64,000 nt of DNA from Epinephelus fuscoguttatus. Its lineage: Eukaryota > Chordata > Actinopteri > Perciformes > Serranidae. Position numbers and translations under genes: made by a program. The DNA lies in assembly GCF_011397635.1 (NCBI RefSeq), contig NC_064762.1, forward strand, positions 21,787,479 to 21,851,478, written 5' to 3'. Below the pieces are notes generated by a model. That model did no database searches. It saw only the letters and a program-made list of their open reading frames with translations, and had not been told where the DNA came from. Below, one piece after another: positions 20,347 to 32,094 of this stretch. Each line of letters opens with the position of its first letter. Position 1 is the stretch's first letter.

Positions 20347-23300
20347 AAACATGTCAGTGTTACTGGTAGACGTGATAACTCAGGTATTGATTAGGCTTCT
20401 TGTCAGAGGGTAAGTAACAGTCAATAGTTTAGCTTTTCTTGTGGGTCACAGGTAAATACAGTGTTTGGCATGAAATATACCTCATCATATACTAGTCCAA
20501 ACTAGTCCAAAACCCAGATATATTAGATTTAAAACATAGAAAAGCAGCAGATCCTCACATCTGAGAAGCATGAAGTAGTGAATATACAGCATTTTCCTTT
20601 GATAAATGACAATTAATCATGAAAAGTGCTGACAATTAGTGTTGACTGACAAATCTATTTTCCCTAACAATTATTTAAATCCTGAAATTAGTCCATATAT
20701 ATTTTAGGGGTGCAGCAAAAAACTGTGCAGGGCCGTCCCTAGACTTTCTGGGGCCCCCCTTATTGTAGCATGTTGACGAGGCACTGGACCAGCTTGTGTG
20801 TTGTAAATGTCAGTGTAAGCACTCATAATGTGTGTTTTTAAGTAGAAAATATATTACCACCTAACTAGGGGTCGGCAACTTTTACTATCATAACAGCCAT
20901 TTTTGGCCCAAAAAATCTGTCTGGAAAATATATTAGAACATAATAATATCGGTAGAACAGCCTTTTAAGTCAAATTTCACCTATCAGTCAGTATGTTTAC
21001 ATGTAGCTTGAGATTGGCTTAGTGCGATTGAAACTGGACTTTTAAATGCGTGTAAACAGCTTAGTCCGACTGAAATTGGAGTATCCGATGCTTGACAAGC
21101 ACACCTAGATAATTCGATTGAAAATCAAACTATTGCTGCATGTATCCACTTAGTCTGACTGGAATCGGACTCGGCGTTCTGCACATGCACCACTTTTTCT
21201 TTCGCGGGCTTTCACCCGGAAGAAGAAGGAGATGACGTAGCAGCAGTGCCGTAACTCCCGGAAAAACAAACAAACAAACAAAAACCATGGCAACAGAGAA
21301 GCAGAAGACACACTTCTGGACGGATGAGGAAACTACATCCATGCTCCATGCACATCTTCATTCATCGTTAGCTTTGTCTTCAGGTCAACCGGAACTAGTT
21401 CAATACACACTTCATTAAAAAGGACGCAGCGCTGCCTATCGAGGCAGAGTCAGACGTACTTAGTCAGAAATTCGATTTTCTTGTCTGCATGTATACGCAG
21501 ACAAGACGAGAAGTCCGACTTGACTGATTAGCTGAGCTAGCTTAGCTTAGCTTAGCTTAGCTCAACTACTGCGTGCATGTAAACGTACTGAATGTTACTA
21601 ATAGAGCTAAATGAGCATTCATTAATGTGTTTTAGCACAAGGTGGCTGTTCTGTAGTGGGCTATTTATGATTATTTGGTACCTTAAACTTCACAATTTCC
21701 ACATTAAATTCTCAAATTTTCCACTGAGACTTTTCCCTTTTTGGATTCACAATCTACAGCTCGCCTAGCTAAGAAGAAGTTGAAGAATGTAAGAATCACT
21801 TAAGGCCTGCAACAATAAATGAAAATTAAAATGTTTGGAAAAAAAAAATAATGATTGTCATTCCCATATATTTTTCTGTCAAAGCCACAGGGAGCCACTG
21901 GAGAGGGGCTAAAGCACCCCTGCTCTTAACCTTTCAGTTATTGTTTTTTAACCTCAGAATCCAGGAAGTGTTTGTTTCATAGGGAACATCATACTGTTTA
22001 CTCAGCTTACGTAAACTGTCCATCTTGTCTGTATCTCAGTTCATTGTTTTGTTAGTATCCGTGGGCATAAAATGGCTCAAAATGTTGTCTGCTTTTGTTT
22101 TAGTAAGGTACATTTTTATTTTGTTAATTTTTATTGTTCATTAAAAAAATCTTTGTCTGAGTCGGGGGCCCTAAGCAACTGCTTTTATTGTTTAATGGGT
22201 TGGCCCAGCCCTGCAGCTATGCTCAGAGTATGTTTTTAATAAATTGATTTATCCTTTGGTGTTTTAAAACATAAAAAAAGTGAAAACTACTCCTTTAATG
22301 TCTTTAAATTACTTGTCTTGATCAACCAACTTCCCAAAACCCCAAAGATTACATGTTTTATTCATGATATATCCTCTTGATAAATGATTTATCACACTAA
22401 TAAATTCAAGTCCTCTCTCATTATTATCACAGTAGGAATAGGTTTGCAATTTTAGTGGAACAAGAAGTTCAGCTTTTTTTTAAAAAAACTTCCCCAATAA
22501 TCTGTGATGTCAGCTCCTGCCTTTCAAACACACACTGCTCTGTGGGCTTTGTCAGCTAAAACCAAAACTGTTACATGAATCACGGCTTGAGTGCTAATGT
22601 GTCAGACAAAGTGAGCTGTGTCATGCTCAGAGAAGAACATCAGCAACTAGCAGGTAGAGTTTCACTACAGTCACCTGACACCGGTCTCGTCACAGCGCTG
22701 CCTCACTGGTTTTAAAGCCCTGCAGCTGAGATCAGTTATAGCACGTAGGCTGATAGTTTTGGCGTTTCCTGTCTTACAAACATCCACCGTATAAAGATAT
22801 TTAAACACAGTGGCCAATAATGAATAAGAATAGCTGCAACAGATTTGGGTTCAGCTCTGGTTTTCCCTGTTGTATTGATGAGCTCAGAAGTCGTTGCGTT
22901 TGAAGAAAGTGCTGTGTCATCACCTTCAAGGACCACATTCCCTTGTCTTGCATTTTGAAGCAGACGCTCACATGCTTGTCATGCCTCTTCTGACTGTCTG
23001 ACTATAAAAGTCGGACTTGAGTACTCACTGACCTCACGAGTGACATGCAACTTCATCAAATCCTTTTGTCTGACTGTACAGTATTTTTATGGTGTGGTGT
23101 AAAAAATGTACTTGCAGTACAAACTCTTCTTTTCAGATAGTGCAAAATGCACTTTACAATTTCCCTCAGTCTCAGTCACCACAACATATTCAGTTTACTA
23201 TGATCTATACGACAGAGAAAAGCAAGGAATCGTCACATTTGAGAAGCTGTGACCAGCAAAAGTTAAACTAACTTTTAAAAATAGCTAAAACAATGCATCA

Positions 23301-23688
23301 GTTATCAAAATAATTGCTGATTAATCCACGAATCATTTCAGGTCTAGCTGTGTGGCGAACCCTTGTGTCATTTTGGTGTCTTCTCTGTACGTTTGGTTGT
23401 GTAAAATATCCATAATAAAATTGTAACAACTTCCTGTTTGACAGATGGGCTGACACATTCCAAGCAAAGGGTTGCCATGATGACGGTGATCATCGCTTTA
23501 ATCATCCATTTGTACAGGTACAGTAACACACTTCAGGTGACAGCTTTCACACTTTACGACGCTGGATAAAGACGGCTGTGGTATTGATTAGGGTTACAGC
23601 AATAGACTGGTTTCAAGGTATACCGTGATATAAAAGTTGACGGTTATCATGTGGTGTACATTTGCTCATCTTACTATATAATGATAAA

Positions 23689-23734
<46 letters not shown>

Positions 23735-26700
23735 TGTTCCACGTTTTTCTCCTCACTGACTTGGTCAATCCATGTATAATTTGGCACAGTGGTAGAGGGT
23801 CATGGGAGGATGGCATATGTCGTAGAGACATGAAACTTTGCACAGAGATGCCACATTTTGAATTTTTTGAAAAACACTTCAAATCGATCTCTTCCTAGGA
23901 AGTTTGACCGATCTGCATGAAACTCAGTGAACATAATCTAGGGACCAATATCTAAAGTTCCCGCTTCTATAAGGCAATGAATATTGCGGAGGGCGTGGCT
24001 CATCACATAAAGGTGTATAACATCTCAAGGGTTTCACCGATCACCACGCAACTTTGTAGGCATATGACCACACATAATCTGAGGGGACCCCTCCATTACT
24101 GACCCCATCAAACACAATGGGGGCACTAGAGAGCTCATTTCTTATCTAGGGTAACCGCCATATCGACTTTTACTAAACTTGGTAGATATGTAGAACAGGA
24201 CGCCTCAAGGTGACTGGAGAAATTTAACTCTAATTGGTAACTGGGTGGAGCTATAACAACAGAAAAATGCTTAAAAATGGCTAAAATGCGACCGATGGCT
24301 GTGGCTTTTCCTAATTTTTGGTATGACTAAGTCATGGTATCGTATGCTGTACATAATCATGGAAACTGTCAGTGTGTCATTCTGTCAGTCATTCATTCTG
24401 TCTGTCCCACGTTTTTCTTCTCTATAGGTAGAAGGTGGCAAAGCTACCAATGGGTATGGACTAGTCTACAATACTGGAGGAAATGGTTTCAAGTTTGAGT
24501 TATAGTAATACAACATTTGTTAAACCAGAAATAACCCTTCCATTTTTATTCCTTTAAAGGTCATTCTGATTAATAATAATATGTGTTTTCTGAGACAGTT
24601 ATCACACTGTGACAAACTCATACAGTTGCAACCCTAATATCGATCCTCAACTGTCTCGTGGTACTGACCAAAATGTGTCTGTAGCCCAATTATCATATAA
24701 TACTGTAGTACTGGAAACTGGCTAATTGTTTCAGTTTTATTTACATAAAACCTTAATAAAGCTTGTATTATTTGGCTGTGGCTCAAGAGGTTCAGCGGGT
24801 CGTACTTTTTGGGAAAAGACACAGAACCCCAGATTGGTGAATGTGACGTGTGGTATTTAAGCGCTTCATGTGGATGGAACACTAGAGAGGTGGGGTTGAA
24901 AGGTTTCAAGTTTTGAAAATGTTTAAATTATATCCGGCCTTGCACTTTTAAAGGCATACAATGCAGGAGTTTCCTAATACAATATATAGGCTCACACAGA
25001 AGTAACCTCTCGCAGTCATCACTCATGACCGATTAGCAGTGTGTGGTGGTGTCTGTATCTGCAGAGCACCTGCCCTCTGCCTGTATCTTCTTATTTTCCT
25101 GATGTCAACCTTTGGGTAGTGGTGTGTAGCCCCCAGCCATCAGGACTTTATAAAAATGTAGCAACAACCTCTCTCTTCGTCTCCCTCCTCTGCTCTGTTG
25201 ATGCAATCTGAACGTGATTGTGTATCTGTTTGATCGAGGGCAAGGTTGATCCACTAATGCACACAGAGCAGAAAAGTCAAGCAGACGGGATGAAGCGTGT
25301 GCTTCAGGTGAATTGACACAAATCCAGAGATGCAGAATCGTCTTTCTGGGCTGTGAGGGTGTGTTTATTTGTTCTTTAGAACATAACCTCCACAAAACAA
25401 TCTGAAAGTGCCGTTTCATTTCTCTGATTCACTGCTTTGTTCTCGTTAACGCAGCTTCCTCTCTTCATTCACTCTACATGTAGCTCACTTGACCACCGCT
25501 GCCCTTTCAGTCCCGTTGAGCCGAGGAGGGGCCAAGTCTGAATGTTGCGCTCTTTTTCGAACAAGGTTTTTCCGCTTGATGTTTTGCTTCGTTATATTTG
25601 CTTCTTTTTATTTTGTGGCGGTGTGTCCATGATTTTTGTAGCTTCCTCTTGGATGCAATCTGCTTACAGTCTGACACATGGTCGCTACCTTTTTGTAACA
25701 TCCTGACTTCACTCACTTTCTGTTCCAAGGAACATCCCGACCACAGCAAAAGTCTCTACTGATAAATACACTGCCACACACTTGTAGTGGTTCATAAGAG
25801 ACAATAAAAAGGACTTACTGTTGTATGAGTCTATACATTGTTTTACAGCATAGTGTACCTTTAATTAAGAGCAAACTTTATTCAGGTTCTGCTGATGTAA
25901 CTGTAACTGTTTCCTCTGTTGCTGTTTAAAAAACTGAACAATAATTTGTGTTCCCGCTCTGTGTCTATCCTCCCCACTCCCCCCGTCCAGGCAGTGGGGA
26001 TGTTCCTGGGCGAGTTCAGCTGTATCGCGGTCTTCTACATCCTACTCTGCCATGACAAACGTAGACCCGAACCCCAGATGAACCCGGGCCAGAGCTTCAA
26101 CCCTCTCCTCTTCTTCCCCCCGGCCATGTGTGACATGCTGGCCACCTCCATCATGTATGTCGGTACGTGACCTTTAGCCGCCTTTATCTGCTACGTGTTC
26201 AGAAAACTGTTTTTGTTTAAAGTGCGCGCATGTTGATTTTTATTCCCAAACTCCTCTGTATTGACGTAAGTCCCATCTGACAGACAGGATAGATTATGTT
26301 GTGTTTAAAGGAACCTTTCGTCAGGAAGAGAGATAAAAGAGACAAAGATAATGTTGTTTTCCTCAGCATCACTTGTTTGTGTTATGTTGCCACTGCCTTT
26401 AACCTTTATTGAGCTGTGTGAGTTGTTTGTTTATTTGTCTTTCTAGTTGATAGATTTTAAAAGATGACCTCATGTTTTGCAGCTCTCAACATGACCAGCG
26501 CCTCCAGCTTCCAGATGCTGCGTGGAGCCGTCATCATCTTCACCGGTCTGCTTTCAGTGGCGTTCCTGGGGCGACGCCTGGTGCTGAGTCAGTGGCTCGG
26601 CATCCTCACCACCATCCTGGGTCTGGTGATAGTGGGCCTCGCCGACTTCTTCAACGGGACCAAAGACGAACAGCACAAACTCAGTGATGTCATCACAGGT

Positions 26701-28955
26701 GAGGCGGATGTTGGATTGGAGTAGTGTTGCAAACAAAGTGAAGCTGTTATGTGGTGAAATAAAAAAGCAGTGAATTAAACACTACTCTCCTCTGTCCTGC
26801 AGGCGACCTCCTCATCATCATGGCTCAGGTTATAGTTTCAGTGCAGATGGTCCTGGAGGAAAAGTTTGTCTACAGACATGACGTCCATCCTCTTCGGGCT
26901 GTTGGTACTGAAGGTACGGCTGTGCTTCATCTGCGGTTACATGTGACGTGTTTTGACCTTAAACTGTGGTATTGATCTGGAACCTCTCGCGGTGGCTCTG
27001 GGACAGAGACAGAGAAGTACACAAGCAGAACAAACCAATGTTCTGAACATTTAACTGGAACTACCCCCATTTTTGAATTTGAACATGTTATTCCTATGGT
27101 CCAAGACAGTCCAAAAATATTAGGAAACATGAACAGCTCCCTCCGAAATTCCAAAAACTGGAGTGCTCAAACTTAAATCTGTGATGTCATGAAGTCTGTA
27201 ACTGTTCCATAGACAATGAATTAACATGTTATAGCAACCAGAGTTGTCTTGTTTGCACTCTGATTTAGGATTTCCCAAACTTTTCTTCTTGCTGCACCTC
27301 GTCTTTTCTGATCCAGAGTGACAAAAGCCACATATTGAGAAATGAAGACATGATCCCTTTGATATTTTCCAGTGTTGCTGTTTGTGTCACGCTTAAATTG
27401 TTGTCACAGCAGTTTCATGTGGCGACTCTTTGATGATCAGCTAAGAGTTCCATCTGTGTCTGATGTAGAAGACGAAGAGAAAATGTACCTGGTACCATGA
27501 AAATGAGTCAGGTTGAGCAGAGCCATACTATGCAGCGGAAACACACTGAGAGCACCCAGGGAAGTGTCCTCAATATATGGGCTGTGACTCAGTATTCGGC
27601 TGTGTTTGATAATCACAGCTGTGCTGGTATTCAGTACAGCAGCACGACCTCGATTGTGATAGGACTTTTAAACAATCCTACAAACATCATTTATTAGTTA
27701 ATAGTAATAAACGACAACAGTTGTGATTTCCTGATGATTTTTCGGCTTCGCCAGCACAAAAAGTTCTGCAGCTGGACTGTTGCTAGGCAACAAATAACCA
27801 TTCATGTGCACTAGCTTGTTGCATCGTCTGACATTTATCTGTGTGTGTGTTTCCATTTCTTGTGCAACCAGTGAAATAAGAATCTGTTGACTGTCACTCT
27901 GGTGGCATGGGTGGATTCAGATGAGTTAACAGCTTGACCAGACAGCACTGTTACGACATCAGATACATATGAGCATAGCTGAAGGTCTGCAGAGTATCCA
28001 GGCTTCTTTACTTCTCTTCATCGTCCTCTGACGATCATTCATGATTTATTTTAAGTGTTATTTGTCAAAATATGTTCCTCTATGTGGTGATACTTCTGTT
28101 ACGATGAGCCTTAATGTAGACTAATTACGGTTAACGTAATCAACAGTGTAGAACACCTGTAAGTGATTGATACATGCATAGATAAAAGTCTGTCGTGTTG
28201 TCCAATCCCATTTCTTGGTTGTAATTATCTGTTTATAATTGGGTATTAAAAGAAAAAGTGAATAGTTCCAAGTTCAATTTTGAATTGTGACATATACTCC
28301 ATAGATAATCTGTCAAATATCTGCAGAATAAAGCAAATAAGTAATAAGCTGTTTAAATGTGACAGATATTCTATGAACTGTCTGTAGGTGGATTATCTAT
28401 ATTAAGTGTTACCAAAGTTCGTGAACCACTCTTACAAGTCATAGTAAATTCTGCTCTCTATGTCCAGGTTTCTTCGGGTTTGTCGTCCTGTCGCTGCTTC
28501 TCATCCCGATGTATTTCATCTATGTCGGCGACTTCGGCCAGAACCCTCGGAACGTCCTCGAGGACGCCCTGGATGCCTTCTGTCAGATCGGGCACCAGCC
28601 TCTCATCCTGCTGGCTCTGCTGGGCAACACAGTCAGCATCGCCTTCTTCAACTTCGCCGGGATCAGCGTCACCAAAGAGATGAGCGCCACCACCCGCATG
28701 GTGCTGGACAGCCTGCGTACGCTCGTCATCTGGGCGGTGAGCCTGGCCCTGGGGTGGGAGAAATTTCAAGGCCTGCAGGTGCTGGGCTTCCTGGTCCTGC
28801 TGGTGGGCACAGGGCTCTACAATGGACTGCACCGCCCCCTGCTGGCCAGGATACCGTGCTGCGCTGGGATGGTGACGACAGAGGAGGAGGACAGCGTGGG
28901 AGAGAGAGAGAGACTGCTGAATAACGGCAGGGTGCAGGCCGGCGACGACAACTAG
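19896..28955 (+). CDS. slc35f6: Solute carrier family 35 member F6 (spliced, 6 coding exons)
   Basis: Exons are 19896-19972, 23445-23517, 25991-26162, 26483-26698, 26803-26913 and 28468-28955. All have GT-AG borders and compatible phases and join to 1137 nt, or 378 residues, against 371 in human as recalled. The product is an SLC35/EamA-type multi-pass membrane protein. In mammals the family member is reported in lysosomes and mitochondria, binds ANT2, and its substrate is not established. Visible marks are the N-terminal hydrophobic helix after MAWTKYQ (about 5-23), AVGMFLGEF (51-59), ALNMTSASSFQMLRGAVIIF (108-127), GRRLVLSQWLG, and in the last exon FNFAGISVTKE-SATTRMVLDSLRT, the second EamA repeat. 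The tail is acidic with ERERLLN, a possible dileucine-type sorting signal. No stop or frameshift was found. Confidence 0.95.
20988..21591. mobile_element. MITE with TCAGTA(C/T)GTTTACATG ends
   Basis: TCAGTATGTTTACATGT (20988-21004) and its inverse GCATGTAAACGTACTGA (21575-21591) form inverted ends with two mismatches in 17. Inside are several ATTCGATT/TCCGACT phrases and the start of an unrelated ORF at 21287. From memory this end sequence is widespread in fish. Confidence 0.65.
21287..21418 (+). pseudogene. SANT/Myb-like ORF start inside the MITE
   Basis: An ATG in good context (AAACCATGG) opens a frame of 43 codons that begins MATEKQKTHFWTDEETTSML and then loses similarity before a TAA. 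The Phe-Trp-Thr-Asp-Glu-Glu-Thr start resembles the first helix of Myb/SANT-like (Trihelix, MADF-type) proteins linked to PIF/Harbinger elements in fish. Only the first third of such a domain is present, so this is a remnant. Confidence 0.4.
23445..23517 (+). CDS. slc35f6: slc35f6 coding exon 2
   Basis: Acceptor TTTGACAG ends at 23444 and donor GTACAG begins at 23518. It completes Lys26 and encodes WADTFQAKGC, a short polar His/Asp-rich loop, and HPFVQ, ending in phase 0. It is too short to stand out as an open frame and was found by matching the expected WAD...HPF...Q segment and phase. Confidence 0.9.
23581..24644. mobile_element. hAT-type element in slc35f6 intron 2
   Basis: Left end TAGGGTTACAGC at 23589 and right end, inverse GTTGCAACCCTA ending 24636, are inverted with few mismatches. 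Flanks GTATTGAT (23581-23588) and ATATCGAT (24637-24644) match at six of eight positions, consistent with an old hAT 8-bp duplication. The interior has a (TG)n run at 23693-23732. A CACGTTTTTCT-CTC phrase occurs near both ends (about 23740 and 24407). No transposase remains. Confidence 0.6.
24774..24872 (+). repeat. Internally deleted copy of the tRNA-like SINE
   Basis: Begins TGTGGCTCAAGAGGTTCAGC and then jumps to phrases such as GAACCCCAGATTG and GAATGTGACGTGT, ending AAGCGCTTCATG. The order matches the SINE-like repeat at 59.5-60.3 kb with its middle missing. Confidence 0.45.
24948..25864. mobile_element. TTAA-flanked MITE in slc35f6 intron 2
   Basis: TTAAAGGCATACAATGC at 24948-24964 and the inverse of TTAAAGGTACACTATGC ending 25864 form inverted ends bounded by TTAA. 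The 917-bp interior has no transposase frame. It ends only about 125 bases before exon 3, so it lies close to the acceptor region without disrupting it. Confidence 0.6.
25991..26162 (+). CDS. slc35f6: slc35f6 coding exon 3
   Basis: Acceptor CCCGTCCAG ends at 25990 and donor GTACGTGA begins at 26163. It starts in phase 0 with AVGMFLGEFSC and ends one base into Ala108. It encodes the second helix, a polar loop with two Arg after HDK, and the FNPLLFFPPAMCDMLATSIM helix. Confidence 0.93.
26483..26698 (+). CDS. slc35f6: slc35f6 coding exon 4
   Basis: Acceptor TTTTGCAG ends at 26482 and donor GTGAGG begins at 26699. It encodes residues 108-179 and one base of Gly180, with LNMTSASSFQMLRGAVIIF and GRRLVLSQWLG, the most conserved part of the first EamA repeat, and ends at the HKLSDVITG loop. 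Confidence 0.95.
26803..26913 (+). CDS. slc35f6: slc35f6 coding exon 5
   Basis: Acceptor TCCTGCAG ends at 26802 and donor GTACGG begins at 26914. It encodes DLLIIMAQVIVSVQMVLEEK, then FVYRHDVHPLRAVGTE. Intron 4 before it is only 104 bp. Confidence 0.94.
28468..28955 (+). CDS. slc35f6: slc35f6 coding exon 6 (last)
   Basis: Acceptor ATGTCCAG ends at 28467, and the stop TAG is at 28953-28955. It encodes residues 217-378: GFFGFVVLSLLLIPMYFIYV, the EDALDAFCQIG loop, and the second EamA repeat with FNFAGISV and TRMVLDSLRT. It ends in a glycine-rich helix and an acidic, Arg/Leu-containing cytosolic tail. Confidence 0.95.
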
Positions 28956-30060
28956 AACTTGAATGTCTCAGTGTACTGGACTTTGATGTATGCTGTCAGC
29001 GATAGTCTCTTTTTAAATGTTTCTCGTTCACTCAGATTTTAACTGACCTCACGATGTTGTAATATGTGGGAGTGTGTAAGCTCTTTGGAAGGAGAAGTTT
29101 GGCATTTTGTGAAAAAAATTGGGAAAAATCAATCTTCTAATTTAACTCTGTGCAGGAAAACAAATAAGTTCCTGATTTGTTCCAACACACAGAGAGTAGA
29201 GAGCTCAGCCTGAAGCAGCTTTTATATTAAAATATGGCTTTTTAAAGTTAGAAATGGACACATATGTCCTGAAACAAAACAAAAATAATGTGAAGACAGT
29301 GTCAACATCTCCTCCTCTTACATATTTTTTATTTTTAAACAAAAAAAACTTGAACTGTCATTTTTTTTTAGTGCTAAATCACTAAATCACAGGTTCATGA
29401 AAATTACTGTCACACACGATGAAAATGTCCTTTTAAAGTTTTATTCAGATTTATTTTAGAATTTCCTTTTGCTGGATCAGTGTCACATTTTTTATGATGA
29501 TGTTTTAAGAATGGGTTTTAATTTTTGTAAATGTTGCTGACTGCTGTATGACGGTGCCAAAGTGTTTCCGCTGGATGCCAACACAAACGGATGTTACAGA
29601 AGTTCAACACTTCCTTTGTAATCAGACTGCAGTGTTGTTTTCTTAATCTCAGTTTAGCAAACACAGACTGGAACGTGTGCAGGAAAGCAGTTTTAAAGAA
29701 GGCGTTTGTATGTTTGCTCTTTAAGACTTAAATTTGTGTTGATTTATTTGTGCAGAGCTCCTGCACAATTTTGATGTGCACTTATCGTAAATCCTGTTTC
29801 ACCTCTATTCAAAGGTGTTGGCTGTAAGGTACACTAAGAAAAGGGAACTGTCGTGGAATCACACTTGTTGAATGATGTAACTGTAATGGCATTTTTACTC
29901 AGTGTGATGTAATCAGTTACATTACATTAGAGATTTTTTTTTTAAATACACTTCTGAAACAACCCACAAAGTCTTCAAACATGTCTGTGCTGCTTCATTA
30001 CATCCGTACAATATTGTTTTCGTGCATTAATGGATTAGTTGATTGACAACAACAGTTTTA
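28956..30060 (+). other. slc35f6 3' UTR and following DNA
   Basis: No AATAAA was found in the first 1.1 kb after the stop codon. An ATTAAA variant lies at 29226-29231, and other A/T-rich phrases follow. The transcript end is unresolved. No further coding signal was seen. Confidence 0.5.
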
Positions 30061-30069
30061 ACAATCGAC

Positions 30070-30540
30070 TAGCTTTTTCCAGTTTCTCAAATGTTAAGAT
30101 GTGCTGCTTTATCTCAAGAACACCTTCAGGGGATTTCTTCAGATTTGGCACAAACGTCCACTCGGCCTCAAGAATGAACTGATTAGAGGTTGGTAGTGAA
30201 AGGTCACTGGGACCTTACATCTGTCTCATTCTTGTGAATGGAATTCCTGTAGGAGGCCTGTCGGGAATTTCCTCAAATTTGGCACAAACATCCACTTGTA
30301 CTCAAGGAAGAGCTGGTTAGATTTTGATGGTCAAAAATCAAGGTCAATGTGACCTCACAAAACACATTTTTGGCCATATATCAAGAATTCACGTGCTAAT
30401 TATGACAAAATTTCCCAGAAACGTCCAATGGGATAAAATTATGAAGGGATGACACAACATATATTGAAAAGATTGAAGGTCAACTTCACTGTGACATCAC
30501 AACGTTCTGTAAATACACTTGTGTGGCTGTTTTTCAACGC
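30070..30540 (+). repeat. Dispersed repeat with nuclear-receptor-type palindromes, copy 1
   Basis: Shares order and phrases (TTTGGCACAAAC-TCCACTTG, GACCTCACAAAACA, AAGAATTC, CTTCACTGTGACATCA) with 62985-63425. Contains AGGTCAATGTGACCT at 30341-30355, which fits the AGGTCAnnnTGACCT oestrogen response element exactly, overlapping TCAAGGTCA (30338-30346), the ERR-type site. Part of the unit is internally repeated every 90-180 bp. Confidence 0.7.
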
Positions 30541-31763
30541 CATGATTCTGGAACAGAACAATAATAATAATCTTTATTTATAAAGTGCTTTTCAAAACAG
30601 AGTTACAAAGTGCTTTACATGAAAATAATTAAAACATATTTGGTACTACTTCCTACTTTGAGACTTCACAACATGAGAGGGAGGGAGAGGACTGTCTATA
30701 ATTCAGGGCTCACATTTACTGTGTTGTACACTGAGTGAAGGAATCACTGAACACTGAGCGTTCTCTTGCAGCGAAAGGATCTGAGACAGCCTCAGGCTCA
30801 GTCACCTGGTTGTTCATATTGTAGGTTTTACCAGACAGTGTAAACAACACAAGGTGGTGAGATATTTCCAAAAAAGTCAATCATTTTCGATGGGCACTGC
30901 GCTACTATCTGTTAAATATACTTAACCTTTAACAGCTGTGTGTGCTCCCTGCTGCTGTCCCTTTTCCCTCCATTGCAAATCTGCCCAGGTGTGCTGCATT
31001 ACCTAACGAGGTGCAGTGCACCTGGCATGGAGGAGGTGCTTAAGAGCAGAGCAGAGAGGCCTCTGGTGTGGGGACTGCTGGTCCTGCTGCCTCTCAGCCT
31101 GGGAGTTTTGTTGTCTTGTTTGCTTGTTTTACTTCTTATTAACTCCCATGGATTTCAGTGTTTTAAAGGTGTTTATGTGGTTATTGTTGGAGTTTTGTTC
31201 GCCCCATAGGGTCACCTAAGGGTGTGGCACATGTTGCAAAGCACTGTGCTACTGTCTGTTAGATTTACATAACCTTTAACTTAAAATAACACCAATTTCT
31301 TCAATGGGTCCTGAGCAATACAATCCTGTTGTGTTGTTCACAACCAATTCATTGAAAAAAACTAATCTTTTCTGCCGCTTATCTAATTTTTCCTCGCTGC
31401 CTCACTGGCTCTGGTGAGCTGAAAATCCAAAGTTGTTCTAACAATCAGACGTTCAGCAGCAGAAAACACACACTCAGCTCAGTGAGCAGCCAGTTAGGGT
31501 CCAGTGTCACCAGTCCCAACACCAGCAGCTGACACCTGCCTTCACTTCCTGAGTCAAACCAACTTCCTCCCTAAAGGCCGGCCCTGTGCTTTAATGGAGG
31601 TCAAGGGTTAAACACAGGGATCCCCTGAGATCTGTGCACATGACCCCGCTCAGCTGCAGGAGCAGGGAGAGGGAAGATGTGTTAATTGACTGAATGCGCA
31701 TGAACACGCTGATTGAGAGGTGAATGTCATGACATATCAATTATAATGAGTTACAAGTGATTC
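30541..31763. other. Intergenic, no gene seen
   Basis: Starts with a short ATCTTTATTTATAAAGTGCT-type repeat phrase (30570-30630). The frame at 30940-31209 encodes a Leu/Val-rich hydrophobic stretch but has no homologue that I recognise and no supporting splice sites. Confidence 0.45.
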
Positions 31764-31765
31764 TA

Positions 31766-32092
31766 TGGTGCCCTGCAAAGTGTTTCACACCTTGGTGTTC
31801 ATCCTGTTTTACTGCATTATAACCTGGAATTTAAATGGAGTTTATTTTGTGATGGACTGACACAAAATAATCAAAACTGGTGAAGAGAAATGAAAAAAAA
31901 GTTGTTTTAAAAATGTCAACAAAAAATAATAATACTGAAAGGCGTGTGCATATGTATTCAGCCCGACCCTAAATGAGACCTGTTGTTAACATTTACCTTC
32001 AGAAGTCTCATAATTTGTTAAAGAATTAGTGATTGTAATGCAACAAAATAAGAAAAACTGCCAAGGGGGTTGAATTCTTTATCAAGGCACTG
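31766..32092. mobile_element. Internally deleted Tc1-like element
   Basis: Left part GGTGCCCTGCAAAGTGTTTC (31767-31786) and right part GGGGGTTGAATTC...AAGGCACTG (to 32092) are the two ends of a Tc1/mariner-type fish transposon, bounded by TA at 31764-31765 and 32093-32094. Inner phrases also match in inverse (GCATTATAACCTGGAATTTA against TGTAATGCAACAAAATA). The whole transposase-coding middle is deleted. Confidence 0.75.
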
Positions 32093-32094
32093 TA

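Larger units (their letters stand above)
20728..22213. mobile_element. Possible degraded hAT-like element in intron 1
   Basis: Left end CAGGGCCGTCCCTAG at 20728 and right end GGCCCAGCCCTG ending 22213 are partly inverse, and both have GGGGCCC-type runs just inside. Flanks AAACTGTG and CAGCTATG match at five of eight positions, weak support for an 8-bp duplication. A separate MITE lies inside. Confidence 0.4.
19973..23444 (+). other. slc35f6 intron 1
   Basis: 3.47 kb. It contains a (GT)n run at about 20299-20342 and a degraded hAT-like element (20728-22213) with a second MITE inside it (20988-21591). No additional coding exon was detected. Confidence 0.7.

Noticed and set aside
28458..28924. 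Alternative frames (up to 154 codons) across slc35f6 exon 6
   Set aside because: They overlap the confirmed coding frame and consist of Arg/Pro/Gly-rich translation typical of out-of-frame GC-rich exons.
30940..31209. 89-codon frame with hydrophobic Leu/Val runs
   Set aside because: It resembles a membrane segment only by composition; no homologue recognised, no exon borders, and it lies next to repeat DNA.
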